From Lepidurus packardi (lineage: Eukaryota; Arthropoda; Branchiopoda; Notostraca; Triopsidae): 64,000 nucleotides of DNA. Below the pieces are notes generated by a model, which had not been told where the DNA came from, made no database searches, and saw only the letters and a program-made list of their open reading frames with translations. Location: the NCBI GenBank assembly GCA_023053545.1, contig JAKZAN010000007.1:5022001-5086000 (forward strand). Direction: 5' to 3'. Position numbers and translations under genes: made by a program. Shown here in pieces: positions 34,801 through 48,722 of the stretch (positions are counted from its first letter, which is position 1; the number at the start of each line of letters is the position of its first letter).

Positions 34801-37800
34801 GTATTACATTCAAGTTCGTCTTAGTAGTAAAGACTTCACCAATCTCATTAAAACCCTTTGTGGATCTGTGTGTTTTCTTTGACCATTCTAACCCGCACCC
34901 CAAGTCATTACTGCCAAACTTGGGGGCACCCCGTAATCACGCTCACCAAAACCCTTTACGGACAAGTCATGTGGACCAAGTACTTCTGACCGACCGCACT
35001 GGCACGAGAACGATAACCCGGCTTTCGGGTACAAAGTCAAGACCAGGAAAGACATAAATGTTGCTATTAAGGTGCAATACAGTGAAATAACCCCAAGTTT
35101 CCTCCAAGCAATCCGGCTATTCGCGGTTTCCGTCTTGACTTCCCGTAGTTGGAAAAAAAAGAGGCTTGGGGACTTACGGAAACTGGAACGTGACATTTTA
35201 TCGGTGCGAACATAAAAATGGCGGGAAACTGGGCTGTTCTTTCCAAGTCAGCGACGATTGTTTCCGGCAACGCATAAGAAGGTAACGTTGGCTGTTTTTC
35301 GGAAAACTTTTGTAACAGTAATTAGAGCTTGGCGACGTTCTGTAACGAATTTGGTGTCACATGGTCGCCAATCTTCCGGTTTTTTATTCAATTTGCTTGG
35401 TTTAAGGCGAGTTGATTTGGTACGAACGGAAAAACTGACAATTAAGTTTGCACATCGCACCTGTGGTTCTCCTGGCATCCACGATATTACTGTTACTAAA
35501 GAGAAAACTACTTTGTAATGGCGCTTTCTTAATTTATCAATCTTAGCCGTTGACAGAATCCAAGTTTCCAAATTTGATCAGCTGGGCTCGAATACAATAA
35601 AGTTTGCAGGGTTTTTTTTGTTTGCGCTTTTAAATTTTATATTAAACATGAGATACAAGATGAGGCAGCTTCCTCGAATGTCGTACAGTAAACGCATGAA
35701 ATTTGTTTGTCATGTTTTTTATAACCTCCCCGCTTCGACTGAGTTTTAGTGCTCGTTAAAGACCAAACTAATAAAGTTACGAAGCTCCTTTCCATATCAT
35801 AAAAGAAACTAATGAGGACATACCAACTAACGACTTCGCTTTCTGGACTGTCAAGCCTTGAGCCTAACTTACGTCTACCATAGACGGAAATCACAGGATC
35901 CTTCCATACACTTCGTCCCCTACGCTATTAAAACAGCCTCTTGGTCTTCGAAACACAAATTGCGGTTTCAGAATTTCCCAGGATTTCAGCCTCACCAGGT
36001 GATGATACAATTATACAGAATGTGCCCTACACATGCCCAGACACGACGCCCTATCCCAAGAGAATTACCAAGCTTCACTGCGTAAAAATAGTCAAATAAA
36101 ACCCCTTCATTCTTCTCTCAAATAATATCCAATCTACGTGACTTTACGTTCCGTTACCACGATATCCGTCGCGATATTACATCTTTCTCTTTTTATTGTT
36201 TTTTTTAATTTTTAGAAAATAAAAGGGGATCGAGGAAAAAAGGTGACACGCGATGAGAGTAAGGGTCATGTATACGTCGAAGCAATGAGTTTGTGGGGGC
36301 AAATAGCTGTCCCTAATAGCATCGACGGTTTGTAAAAAGGTCGCTCATGAATAATCTCTGGTCCTATTCAGGGCCAAGCGAGCGAACGCGCGGGGAGTTG
36401 AGAGTCGCACGGAAAGTTTCCGACAACACGCCCGAGATTAATGAATTTGGTAGATTATGATAATATCTGGCGATTCTCCGAGGGTTGGAAGTCTTTAGCC
36501 AAGTTTTCATCATTCGTCGCCTCATCTCATGGCCCGCCCGGACAGGGAAGAAAGATTGCATCCGCGTTAGCATATTCTAAGCAAGCACATGGCAGTCACC
36601 AACAATACTAATATGATATACAGTATACGCTTATGTAACACATTTTCATCTGCCCTCCCTTAAAAGACATGAGAAAAACAAATAAAGGGTACGAGCTACG
36701 CGTTCTACATACGAAGAAATTTGGATAAAAGGGAAAAAACTCCCATACAATTGCATACATGACTTCCAATACTGTTTTTTTATGAGCAGAAACAATGAGT
36801 ACAAGCAGAAGCTCGCATCGCATCCCAGTTTTATGACGGCCCTCCACGACTATGACTTTAATACTCACTCCCTTACTGTATGCACTATTATAGAAAAAGG
36901 GGCTACTTTTGTGCTCCTCGTCCTCGGAGAAAACTTGGAAAGCTATCGTTTTCCCGGGGAAAAGTGAAAATAGTGAACGAGAGGTTAGGTCCAAGAAGTA
37001 TAACGTTAAAAGGCTGATGACATTTATGAGTGTGTGGGGATAAAAGACGGACTTTCTCAGCCGCCAGAACTACGAGAGCGTATATGCTCATAACAGCCAA
37101 CGGCATATAAAGGCGTAACTATTCATCTCGACAATAAACCAAGAGAATAACGCTTACTTCACTTGATTATAAAGGTCCCCGTCCAGTCTAGCCATCTCGT
37201 ATACAGACTTAGTTCCCCGCATTCAACAAGACGAGGGGGTGTAAACATGGGTGTACATTTAATAAAGAAACAAAACACATACAAAAATGCAAAGAAGTAT
37301 ATGACGCCAGGCTTAAAGAATTGAAACTTCCAATATCCACATGGATTCATTAAGTGAATCACGTTTGACGCTCCTTTCATATTTGTTTCAATCTTCGTCT
37401 TGCACTACAATAGGGGAAAGAAAACGACGGGCAACAGAATTACCGCCTAGGGCTATATACGGAAACAGAGCTTAATTGTGGCGTGCCAAAGCATTGGTAA
37501 AGCTTGATTGTGTTGTGCGTGAGTGAGTGAGGGGGAAAATAACACGGGTAAATAAAGACGCGAAAACGTACAACTTTTTTTGGGGGGGACAAAAGTTTTA
37601 TTATTTATTCTGAGTATCATCAGACCACTCAAGAGCTTTCTGAGGAAGGACGTAACACCTTTCCAGATGGATGCCGTTTCGCACTTGTCAGGCCTCAATG
37701 TACGTGATCTTAGTGACTTCTGACGAGCCCAAACTATGAACACACGGGATACACGAGACAAAACTGTTCTCCAAAGATCAGCAAGACTTTCTTCCAGTTC

Positions 37801-39615
37801 GGGAAGTTCGCCTTCGTCTACACGACGGAAATGCAGGCGTAAGAAACCCTCGCATGTCAAGAAGACCGACGAATTCTCTGACGACTAAATGCCCTAAGCT
37901 ATCCTAGAAGCAATAGCAATTCTTTTGAATTCCAAAACCCACCCGTCATTTTATGACATCAACCATGCCTGACCTAGTGTTTTACCCCGTCAACACTATG
38001 AACAATAATTTCCGGCTTATAATTCGGGCAGCAACCTGAAAATTCATTTAATTTCACTTTCAAAATTCTGCATAAACAATTCCATTGAATTTCCCAATTA
38101 TTACTGAATATGATTACACATATTATAAACAAAATTAAATATTATAAATATTAATTAAATATTTTAATTACATTGAATATATTGTAGTTGGTACTCTCAG
38201 TTTATTCCACCATAGTGCGTAAAGGGCAATACTTATACATTAATAATTTAAACAATATAAGTATCGAAAATAATACTGACTCGAACAATACGATGATTTT
38301 TTATTAGATTAAAAAATACGACGAAATTGTATGCACTGCTATTATTCTGCACTGAAATAATCAAAAGATCGAAAGATATTAGCATGTAGAACTATTTTTA
38401 TTTACTAGCTTACTTACTCGTGGAAAAAAACGGCGATGTAAAGAACGAATAGTGTAACTAATCCCTCTTAGTTTTAAGATAATAGTTCAAGGGCTCATGT
38501 TGTTTCTTGCAGTTAACTTTTTCTGGATACAGATCCTTTTTTTCACTCAGTAATTCGTATCATTACATTTTGTTTCTTGTTTTAGTGTAGAAATCGTAAT
38601 GTTAATGAAAGGAAGGCCTGCCATGTGTATTTGTTGAAGGACAACGACGATAATTTTGGATACACGCAAGAAACTACATTGCGATAGGAGCTTATTGTGA
38701 TGGCACATTTGTCAGAGAACCATAACAAGGAATCCGAGCGATTTAAGACTTGCCTAACCGGCTTAGGACTTATCCACGACACTTGCAGTTAACCTTTTCT
38801 GCATAGAGACCCTGTTTTTCACCCCGTATTTCGTATCATCAACATGGGAAGACTATTTTAGTTGCTTAGGTTAGGTTGCTATTGCCTAAGCCAACGTACG
38901 AGAAAAAAGAACAGGCGTCAAAACCTTCAATCGGTACAAAACACGAATGAGAGTCATTCATCAGCTATGCAAATTGCTACTTTTTCAGAACCCATGTTTT
39001 CTCGCCCAGCCAACCCCAAGCCCTTATGCGCTCCTTTGAATAATAAAATCCAAAGGGCTTGTCATGCTGCTGGCCTCATCCGACTTCAACATCAGCACCA
39101 GAACATCAGAAAATCGGAAAAAAAGAAAAGTTGATGGGCGTAGGCAGTCAAGTTGTCCCTCATTTCAGGAGGAGGTAAATAATAACACGAATTCTTCGAA
39201 CAGTCTATCAGTCTATTCTATTGTCTACCTGGCCCTCAACTTCTCTTCGTATTGCTCATCTCTTACAACTGTTCGAAAGTAAAAGAAAGTCATCTTTCGG
39301 ACAAGTTGCCCCTAATTGGATGTCAACAATTTGGCCAACAGCATTATCATTAACATTCATAACTGTTCCGGATCAGAAGACAACACAACTTATAACTAAC
39401 GGCCAACTTGGTCAACAACAATTCGATACATGTTTTTGTATCGTACTTTTTATAATACTGTACTAGGATATCAGCTTCCTTTCAATCTCGCGTACGAGAC
39501 GCATGCATAAGAAATTTTTTCTTCATTTATACTCAAGCCCTTTCTTCTTGTTTCCTTGTCGTAGGTTAAACCCATCCGCGCATCGGAGAATGGAAATGAG
39601 CATCCTTTCATTATC
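31836..39615. other. Gene-poor stretch
   Basis: Nearly 8 kb in which I recognise no coding exon, RNA gene or bounded mobile element. It includes a short TA dinucleotide run near 33905-33919, a long T run near 32642, and a very AT-rich patch at about 38040-38400. It may hold distant regulatory DNA or the first non-coding exons of the Ig gene at 39616. Confidence 0.4.
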
Positions 39616-41820
39616 ATGGAAACGTTCAATCTTGCTACGCTGATCATTCTGACACTTGGCGTTTTGACATTCGCCGCTCGAGGTAAGGATAACGCAATTT
39701 TGTCATTAATTAGACTCCCGGAGCTGTAATTTTTTTTTTTTTTTTAATTTCGCTCCATCATTCCATGAGCCACCAAGAGGTGTCGCAATAACCGCATTAG
39801 ACTTTCACATAATCGCTGCCCTTTTTTGTGCAGGTCCACCCGAGTTTTTGGAACCGCGTCTGCGGAATGACACGGTAGCTTTGGGTCAAGATGTAACATT
39901 TACTTGTCGGGTTATTCATTTGGGCGGATATCGAGTAAGTTAAAGTTCCAAAGTTTCATCGATTATTTCCTCCAAGTTTGAGAGCATGTAGGGACATATC
40001 GCGGCAGTAAAGTGGTGGACGACCAAGTTCGAACTTGCAAGTCCATTGAACAATTCTTCAGCCAATCAATGTTATCAGCAGTGGTCAAGTCTTGGAAGAG
40101 AAGAAATGTGCACTGAACATGAATGTAAACACTTTTGTTATCTCTTCCTTTTCTTACAAAGGTGGCTTGGGTCAGAAGTGATACAAAGCAAATACTGGCA
40201 ATCCACACACATGTCATAACCCAGCTAACGCGTGTCTCCGTTAGCCACGACGGCCAATCAGACTGGAATTTGCACATCCACAATGTTCAAATGGAAGATG
40301 CTGGTAAAAATCTAAATACAATGCTTTATCCCGTAATTACTATTTACGTTTTTTTACTACCTACGAATAGGACCCCTAATGTGCCAAATCAATACGGATC
40401 CTATGAAACATCAAGTAGAAACATAACTTGTGTTTACCCTAACGAGTAAAAGTCAAGTAATACAACAAATTCGCAGATCGGACACCTGCATGTTGTTATT
40501 CCACCGGAGATCATACACACTGAAAGTAGCCACGACATAATGGTTCCTGAAGGTGGAAGTGTCAAATTAGCGTGCCGAGCACGAGGTTTGCCTCCACCAA
40601 CCGTCCGGTGGCACCGAGAAGACGGACAAGATATAATTATACGGGATTCGAGTGGCGAAAGGAGACGACGTAAGCATAGAATTCAAACTTACTTAAAACA
40701 TAATCTTAGAATGAAAGAGTTGAGCAAAAATATTAATAATAATTAAGATGACTCATTTTCCTTTTTAAAAGGCGAGTTAATAATCTAATTAGAGTAATGA
40801 ATTCAGAGTGCTGCTGAACTTTGAGAAAACGAAGAATAAAAACCAGTCTCTGTGACAGCTGTGTCTTAATTCTTTTCCAGATGCGATGTACGAAGGCGAG
40901 ATGTTAAAGTTATCCAAAGTAAGCAGAACGGATATGACATTCTACATATGCACGTGTAACAATGGAGTACCTCCTTCTGCAACCAAACGAATATTCCTAG
41001 GAATCCCTTGTAAGCAACTACAAAATGAGAAAAGTTTTGTCTTACATATTTTATAATATTGTACCTGTTGAGTAATTGATATTTCGTTTACGTTGTAGTT
41101 CACCCAGATATAAGGGTTCCCAATCAATTAATAGGTGCTGTGATGGGTAGTAACATAACCGCGGAATGCTTTGTTGAAGCCTACCCGCGATCAATCAACT
41201 ATTGGGTCCGAGACGATGGTAATTAATGAAGCTAATGAAGAATAGCACATACAATTTGTTTCTAAATTTTCCATTTACAGGTGAGCTTATCGTTCAGGGA
41301 GACAAGTTTGGCATCATGGAAATGCGCGACACAATATTTAGCGTCCACATGAGCTTGACTATTAAGATGTTTGAGTCCTCGGACGTCGGCAAATATCGGT
41401 GCGTGGCCAAAAACTCTATAGGAGATGTGGATAGCAGCATTCGAATCTATGGTAGTAATAAAAATTTGAACGTTCTGCTACAGTAATGTCAAAGGGATTT
41501 ATACCTTGCCTGTAGAAGTCAAAGACAACAGGCACACGACAACTCAATCATCCCGAAGTGCTCCTTTTGACTATTTGGAATACAACAATCCCGTGTCTTC
41601 AGCCGAATTTGATGCCAATGAACTTTCCCCACCTGAAAATGGGAAAGAAGCGTTGTCTTTTGACAATCTAAACAAATTTAATACTTTCAACACTTTGCCT
41701 GCTTTAAGTTCTTCCACTAACTTATCCCGTTTAGCCGCAGCCTCCCTTATCCCTACAGCAATAACGGCTTGCTTGGCTATTTTCTTCCTAATACCTAGAA
41801 CGTACGCCTTTTTCTTATAA
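39616..41820 (+). CDS. DIP/lachesin-like three-Ig cell-surface protein, paralogue 1
   Basis: Proteins of this family (Dpr-interacting proteins, lachesin, IgLON-like) mediate neural cell recognition. Nine exons: 39616-39682, 39834-39934, 40162-40303, 40371-40414, 40477-40669, 40881-41009, 41099-41218, 41281-41451 and 41516-41820; sum 1272 nt, 423 aa. A signal peptide (METFNLATLIILTLGVLTFA) leads into Ig1 (VTFTCRV, VAWVR, WNLHIHNVQMEDAG, MCQINTDPM). Ig2 follows (VKLACRARG, PTVRWHREDG, FYICTCNNGVPPSATKR) and Ig3 (ITAECFVEAYPR, YWVRDD, KYRCVAKNSIGDV). A Ser/Thr/Asn-rich linker ends in a hydrophobic tail (IPTAITACLAIFFLI), consistent with a GPI signal or terminal anchor. No damage seen. Confidence 0.92.
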
Positions 41821-41872
41821 TTCATCTTTTAGTTCGATCTATGCAGCTTCCTCTCCCAACGCAGAAGACCGT

Positions 41873-41878
41873 AATAAA
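41873..41878 (+). terminator. Candidate poly(A) signal after Ig paralogue 1
   Basis: AATAAA lies 53 bases after the stop codon on the same strand, a plausible position for a short 3' UTR. Confidence 0.4.
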
Positions 41879-42971
41879 GCATAAACGAAACAATGATCTC
41901 ACGAAGATAACAAAGAAAGCTGGTCTAAATCTAAACAAACTACTTTTCTTTTAGGAGCAGGGAGAAAGAGAGAGAAAAACTCTCCGACAAAAGGGAACCG
42001 AATTAGGGTTCTTCTGCTATCGTGCTTGGATAAACAATCCTAATTTGATCAATCAAGAAAATGGGTTCACATCGCTCTAGCTTTTCTTTCGACTTTATAC
42101 CCCGCGCCCAGTGAAAGAGTTTGCCGAGTATTCTCAATATATCGATGCTTGATGCACCAATTATTCTCATATTGCATTATTGATCGAAGAAGTATATTCA
42201 AAAAGCTATCAACGACAAAGGTACCAATCCACTTTTGCTTTAGCCTGATTCCGGTCTTTGATGGTTGGCAACAGGCATAAGGCAAAGGATTTGCAATGTG
42301 TTATTTGTCGGCTGGAAAGTGGACGAAAGGTTTCATCAGCTAGTCTTTTCATCAGCTCTTTAGCTTCTTAAGGATGAAGATGAGTCTGCGATTGACAGTG
42401 CAGTTTTCTTCTATACATTTCTCTCATAGCTCGCTAAAAAAAGATAAAACCATGAGTATAGTGATGTCCCTCTAAGAAAACCCTGCTTTACCATACAGCC
42501 TTCTATATTGCTGAAGGAGAAAATCCTTGCAGGGTTCATTGGTTCTAGCTCTTCATCAACTAAACCGCTTATAAGATATAAAGGACAGCAAAGCACGATG
42601 ATGAAAAAGAATACGACAGAAAACTAAGAAGCTGCTCGGTTCTTATAGCGTAACCTCAATATCACGACTGGAAAAAAACTGCTCTGCGCACGGGAAAACA
42701 AATCGGAGTGGAAAACGTCAAGGAAACAAGCAAATCGGTGGTTCGTAAACTATAACGGTAAATTAGGAATGCATAACGGTCTTACTTGGCAATTTAGCAC
42801 TATCACTAATTATCATGAAATGCAGAACTGGCGTAAAAAATTACAGTTGCTCTTTTGTATAAAGCAAACAAATGTCATTTGAGGAAAACTTTGAATGGCG
42901 CACACCCTCTGTCGGGCCATTTCATAAGCAAAAGCAAGTCGGTAAGCGCCTGCGAATACGCGGTCAGCAAC

Positions 42972-43237
42972 GACATAAGGACGGACTCGACAATAAGACT
43001 ACGGTGTACCCGACAAAAGGACTACGAAACCCGACTTAAAGACTATGGGCCCGACTTAAGGACTAGGTTAGGACTAGGTGAAGACTACGTTAGGACTAGG
43101 TTAGGTTCGTAATGCTTAAGTCGGGGTCTTTCAAGCTCGTTGGCAGTTAACCGAATGAGAAGAGACCGTTGGAAGATTACGGAACCGAAGTCTTTTTGTC
43201 GGGGTCCGCAGACTTTTTGTCGGGTCGTCCTTGTGTC
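42972..43237. mobile_element. MITE-like element, CACAAGGAC family, copy B (diverged)
   Basis: The left end begins GACATAAGGACGGACTCGAC and the right end closes GTCGGGTCGTCCTTGTGTC. CCCGAC-AAGGACTA units recur at both ends in inverted orientation, and GGTTAGG-like text lies in the middle. Units often read AAGGACTACG or AAAGACTATG, so this looks like a diverged subfamily. Confidence 0.6.
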
Positions 43238-46200
43238 TACGTGCCAACACGCTGTACTATACCATGCACCCGGACTGTTTGACCCTCTAGAAACATGCCA
43301 TCCACAATAGAAAAGCTTACTCGTAAAGCGCAAAATTCATGCACAGGATAATTTCTGAACTCATGTCCCCCTCCCAACCAAACGAGAAGCGTGACAAAAG
43401 AAATAGCATTCATGTTGTCTGATGGGTCTGTTCGGACTTTAGTATTCTACTAGTGTATAGTGTTACGCCCAACCTAGCAATTCCCCCGCTCTGCCCTTTT
43501 CTTTCTTTACTTCAGTATCCAAAAGGCCCACCTTTTCCCTTCACAACTTTTGACTTTACGGACTTCGATCTCATAAGGAGTCAAAGCGTAAAAAATGCTC
43601 CTTTTTATACAATCGCTAAAACGGCGTAAGTCACCTTACAAAACTCAAAGGTTAAATGCAACTTGTCCGGTTATTCTTGTGCTGTTTGACGTTTGTTGAT
43701 TTAGACCTTCCAAATCGCACACTATCACATCAAACAAACGCACTCTGCCATTTACACAGGCTTCGTTTATACTTGAGACGAAAAATAGATACAAACCTAG
43801 TACGATACTGCTTGACAATTGCAACTTTAGAAATAACGTCCCTGTAAAGTAACTTACAGCAGCATAATTTTTTTTTACTGCAGAACTTTCTTTGTCTTTC
43901 CATAGAAGGGAAAACGACAAAGGCTCGGCATATACGGTAGCTCATGAATGCCAAAAGCAGGGAAAAGAAAAGAATGGAACAAAAAGAAAAATTGAACAAA
44001 TCTAAAGCGCCGTGTTCTCTACACACAGAAAGCGCAAGGCCCCGTTATCCTTCGCATTCCGATCACGTTGACTCCAGTCAAATCGTATGCAACTTCTTCT
44101 AGAGCAAAACGCGTGCTTAGAGACATGAAAAAAATATGAGGCAGTAAATTTTCTTCTCGAAAATCACGAAACTGTGTGGTTCTTAGTACATGAAATATAT
44201 CATCAATCGTCCAGGGAGTTCTCAAAGGCATCGGATTGGGCTAGTTAGGGAGCCTTAATGAGGGACTACGAGGAATCGTTGCTGAATCTCCATCTCGGCC
44301 GTCAATTCTAGTCTTGACAAGCATTTGTAAAGGAACCCCACATCAGCCACAAGCCGGGTAAAACTTTGGCACCACGGCATACGGCGTATGTGCTTTTATA
44401 TTACATAAATGAAGCTATAAAAGCGGCCATTTGCTTTCTTTAATAAACAATATTAGTTTCTTAGAATAGCGGAGCCATATGTGGGAAACACAGACGCATG
44501 ACAAATAAACTTGACGTCCTTCTTCGATTTTCAACTTAGCTATCCCTAATGACGTTCCTATGTATCGCTCCACTTTTTGATTAACAATCCACTAAAAAAA
44601 AGAAAAGAAAAAAATTTCCGAATTGCTGCAACTGTATGCAGCTCCCAAAAAATGACAACTATTTGGGTCCTCCTAAACGCGGGGAGGACAGAATTGGTTA
44701 GGGTGTGTCCCCTTAATTGACACCTCTCTTATTGACCTAGACGGGAAAAAAACGAGAGCTAAAGGAAGGGAAAAAGATTAATTGAATGCAGAGACAGAAT
44801 ACCTTGTATGCCAAAGAAGACCGGACTCGGCCTTGACAGCAAATAGGTTGTAATGAGGCTACCAAAAGGGTAAAATGTTCACAAAGCACGTGCATTTTTA
44901 GAAAAAAAAACTTTTGCGTGTTTCTAGGGTACGGGTTGGGAGAGTAGGAGCAACGGAGGCCGTCAACATCGTACATGTAGACGTGGTGTAAGATCATCAA
45001 GGAGAAGCCCATCATAAAGCCATGAAACAAGGCCCAGGGTTTCTAAGTTTGGAGACAGATTTCATCCCAACCCCGAGCTTCGCCTTTGCTCCCGCAGCTT
45101 GCTCTAATGGCCCTATGAAGCCGGATCGTGAGGAGCACACGCAACGAACAACAAGATGGCAAAAGAGCATTGTTGTATACATATATATATATATTCCCGC
45201 AAAGTTCTGGACCTCAAAGGGGTTGGCAAGCGTCAATGACGTCATTATATGGAACACTTTCTTGCCACTAAATTGATGTACACAATCATTTTCCATCGCT
45301 TTTTGGGCGGCGAGCTCTATTCCCGCAGTCACAAGGACGAAATGAAGGCTTTAGTGTCTTTGGCGCCTTTGGGGGCCATCAGAATTAGAAGCGGGTATTA
45401 GTTCATTGAAAGCTAAAGGTTAATTCTCAGCAAACCAATTTTCTTCTTTAACTGAGCTAATACTAGCCCGCGAATGTTCCCATACAAAGGGGGGAGTATC
45501 GATCCAAAGCAACATGTTGTCTTTTACCTCCTTCAAAACACTGGCTTGTAAAATTGCAACCTTAAGCTCTTAGGGATAACCAAATTTAAGACTATCCAAT
45601 TCCTATCCAATGATTCTATAGAACACAATGACCGTCGAACTGCCACTTTCAATATTCTCTTTCCTCGTCATTTAATTTTTTCGGGACTAAGTCCATCTTC
45701 TTGCTTGTTGGATGAACCGAACCATCTTTCTTGGCGAGCAAGCATTTTCGGAAACGGAAAGGCAGTTTCAAGGGTACTCTTTCCGCTGATCGGATTATGC
45801 ACTTCCATGGAGACCGGGTCTTGAGGCATAACACAACACACAAGACTGGATAGACAAAGGGGCGGCCGGTCTGTCTTAGCGCTTACTGTTGCACTGAACA
45901 TCCATTGAAGGAATTTCTTCGCCGCACCAAGTCGCTTTCCTAGCATGCACGGCAAACTGGCCGTAAAAAAGGGAGCGCACAAACTTAGCGCCCGCACTGG
46001 AGTTAATGAAAAAATATGGAAATGCAACAGTACACGGACGACGCGAAATTAAACAGTACATAGCTATGTAGACCTTCCCATTGTGAACCTTACCAGTGTG
46101 GACCAGCAGGCTATACATATTTATATAAATACACATAATAATAAGAGTTAGTCCCTTGGAGAAACTATCGACGAACCCAAGCTGAGAGTCGTAGAAGCAG

Positions 46201-46517
46201 TACAGCAAAAGGCGAGTGAACAGCAAGATTATAGCTCAGGCAAAGGGCTATATTACACGTCGTCCAAGGGATGTTGACTACAATTAAGGTCAGTGACAGC
46301 GGCGAAAAGCCCATTTGAGCGTTCGCCTTTGTCGAGCAAAGTAAGAGCAGTAGCTAACCGAGTTGGTATTGACACCAAAACTTCGCTATATAGTTAAAAC
46401 AAGGGTTTATCTGGGGCCGATATTTCTACTTGAAACAGCGGAACTAGTTGATACACATTTTATTGCTGAAGAACGTCAATGTCTGCCACATGCCGAACTT
46501 CCGAAGACCCTTGACTT

Positions 46518-46537
46518 GGGGGGGGGGGGGGGGGGGG
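46518..46537 (+). repeat. Run of 20 consecutive G
   Basis: Twenty guanines in a row (46518-46537) lie in otherwise AT-rich DNA. This can form a G-quadruplex and is also a typical place for sequencing-length error. No gene crosses it. Confidence 0.9.
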
Positions 46538-48494
46538 ATGCTTCTCGTATATGCAGTACATGAACGCGGATACAGTTGCATTGTTTCTGTTGCTAGGAAG
46601 TTTAAGTTGAGACCCAAGTCCTTTATTTCTTTCTTTTTTTACCCATTCAGTATGTTTGGTAACTCTCGCCACATAATGTCCGTCAAGTCCTACAATCTAA
46701 CATCTTAAATAGAGTCCTGGGACAATTCCCCGTGGCCGCTTTGCTTTGAGACGCCAAGTTGTGACTTGGCGCTGCAATGCATAGTGTGGGTGACGCATTC
46801 CTGGAGTCTCTGTTCTCTCTGACAAAGCTGGCCATAAAATGCGACTCGACCCCAATAAATGAACTCGCTAATGAACGCTGGCAATTAAGTCGGACCTTTT
46901 TCTCCCTCAAGACTCCCCTCTCTGTCTTATGTTGCTTTGTTATTTTCGGCTTTTGGGTTTTACGAAGTTTTTTTAGAATGGCCCTGCTGAATTGAGCAAC
47001 TTCTTGACTCTGGCTTCCTGATTATCGCCGAGTTATTTTTTTAAATCTTTTTTCTTCCAGAATGTAGTCTTTCAAGACACACGACTATACGTCTGTTAAG
47101 CAAACTCGCTTCCTACCGCTATCAAATCTACACGCAAGTCGGTCATCTTCGCCCGCGCTGTGTCTATAGTCCCATTTTTTCTGGAGCGAGAAGCATCAGT
47201 TGTGAGTTCGCGTTCGGCGTTGCTGCTGCTGTGTCGGGGAAAAGTCCTTGGATGACTTGAGAAGCGACGCTGTCGACGCTCCCCAGTTTGACTATCAAGC
47301 CCGGCCTAGACACTCAACACTTCGTCACCTCCTTCAGTGAACCATTATAAAGTGCTTGTTTTTTGTCCCGAATCTGTGCAGTGCACAAACCACGCGGCCC
47401 AGGGCAGAGATTGCTGCTTTTCTGTGGCGCTCTTAAAGAAATAAGTAAGGTTGCTCTTCAATTCCGGAAGCTCAACCGTGCAGCCAGTAACGTAACAACA
47501 GGCACGCCAAGAATTCCAATTATCACAAGGTAAACTTCATTTCATTCTCGCTTTCCAAATCGTAAAAAAGCCCAAATGAACGAAAGAAAAGGTATTAAAG
47601 TGGGAATTCCTTTATTTTAAACATGCAGATTAACGGAGGAAGAACGCCCCAAGTGTCTTCCCCGAATTTTTTGTTTGAACTTGATAATTCCTTTTTTTTC
47701 TATTTTCCTACAAATTGTTTGTCGTCAGGTATCGCTGTAAAGGGAAGGGAGTACGAACCGAGTGCATTATGATCTGTAATTTTTTTTTTAATGTTACACA
47801 GAACATAAGAAGAAATGCGTTTTGTCGTTAGTCAGCCCATTAGCTAAGTAGCTTCGTCAATGTCTTTCGTCACGCCAACGATACGACTCTGAAAGGCCAG
47901 GGGCATCCATCAACATGCAAATGAATCCTACAACTCTTACAATTTTAACTGGCGTCGAACCCGATATTTGACCAAGACCAAGTGTGTTAACACGACTACG
48001 ATTCTATAAATTAATTACAAAAAAAGCGAAGAACAAGAGCTTACACCGACGCTATCCTCTCTAGCTCCGTCTAATCTCCACGAAACCATCAGTAATTCAT
48101 TTTCGATGAAGCAAACTTTGTTGTAAAGCAAGCAAAACTTCCGCCCGTCACATCATGGGTTGTATGATAGCCTAAAGAGACTTAAGCCCTTGCCTTGCGT
48201 CCAACAAGACTACCTTTTAACTGAATAAGCACATACTCACTACACAAAGGGAGAGCTTGAACTCTTGGACAAGCTATTGCTGGGAAAGCAGCTTTGCTTT
48301 GTTGGGCTGTTGGCGTGTATCGAGATTGGACCTGAATTTTTTAAAATTAAGTTGGTTGACTCTGTATCCCTTTTCACTCCTCCTCCCTAACGTCGGATAG
48401 TACAAAACAGTTTAGAACGCGAGGTTAATAAAAAATAAAGGGAATAATTCTCTTCGTTATAATTCTACTTCATTTAGCCATTTCGGAAACTGGG

Positions 48495-48722
48495 CACAAG
48501 GATGAGTTGACAAAAGGAATTCATTTACCCGACACAAGGACGCCGCGCCCCGACAGAAGGACGCCAGGTCCATAATCTTTTAAGGGACCAATAGACTTTC
48601 GAGTTTAAAATGTCTCTGCTCATTGGTTAAGCGTCAACGAGATTAGAAAGTACTTAAACCGTATTAAAAAATACGTCAGGTTAGGTTAGGCGTCCTTCTG
48701 TCGGGGTCCGGAGTCCTTGTCC
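48495..48722. mobile_element. MITE-like element, CACAAGGAC family, copy C
   Basis: The left end starts CACAAGGATGAGTTGACA, followed by CCCGACACAAGGACGCC and CCCCGACAGAAGGACGCC. The right end is GGCGTCCTTCTGTCGGGG then GAGTCCTTGT. The middle carries CCATAATCTTTTAAGGGACC and a short GGTTAGGTTAGG, shared with copies A and D. No open frame. Confidence 0.7.

Noticed and set aside
34632..35057. A 141-codon plus-strand open frame in the gene-poor stretch
   Set aside because: Composition is low-complexity, no motif or splice pattern supports it, and no family is recognised.
42855..43112. An 85-codon frame rich in Arg/Thr/Leu
   Set aside because: Its later part is the repeat units of MITE copy B translated; repeated peptide pieces come from the repeats.
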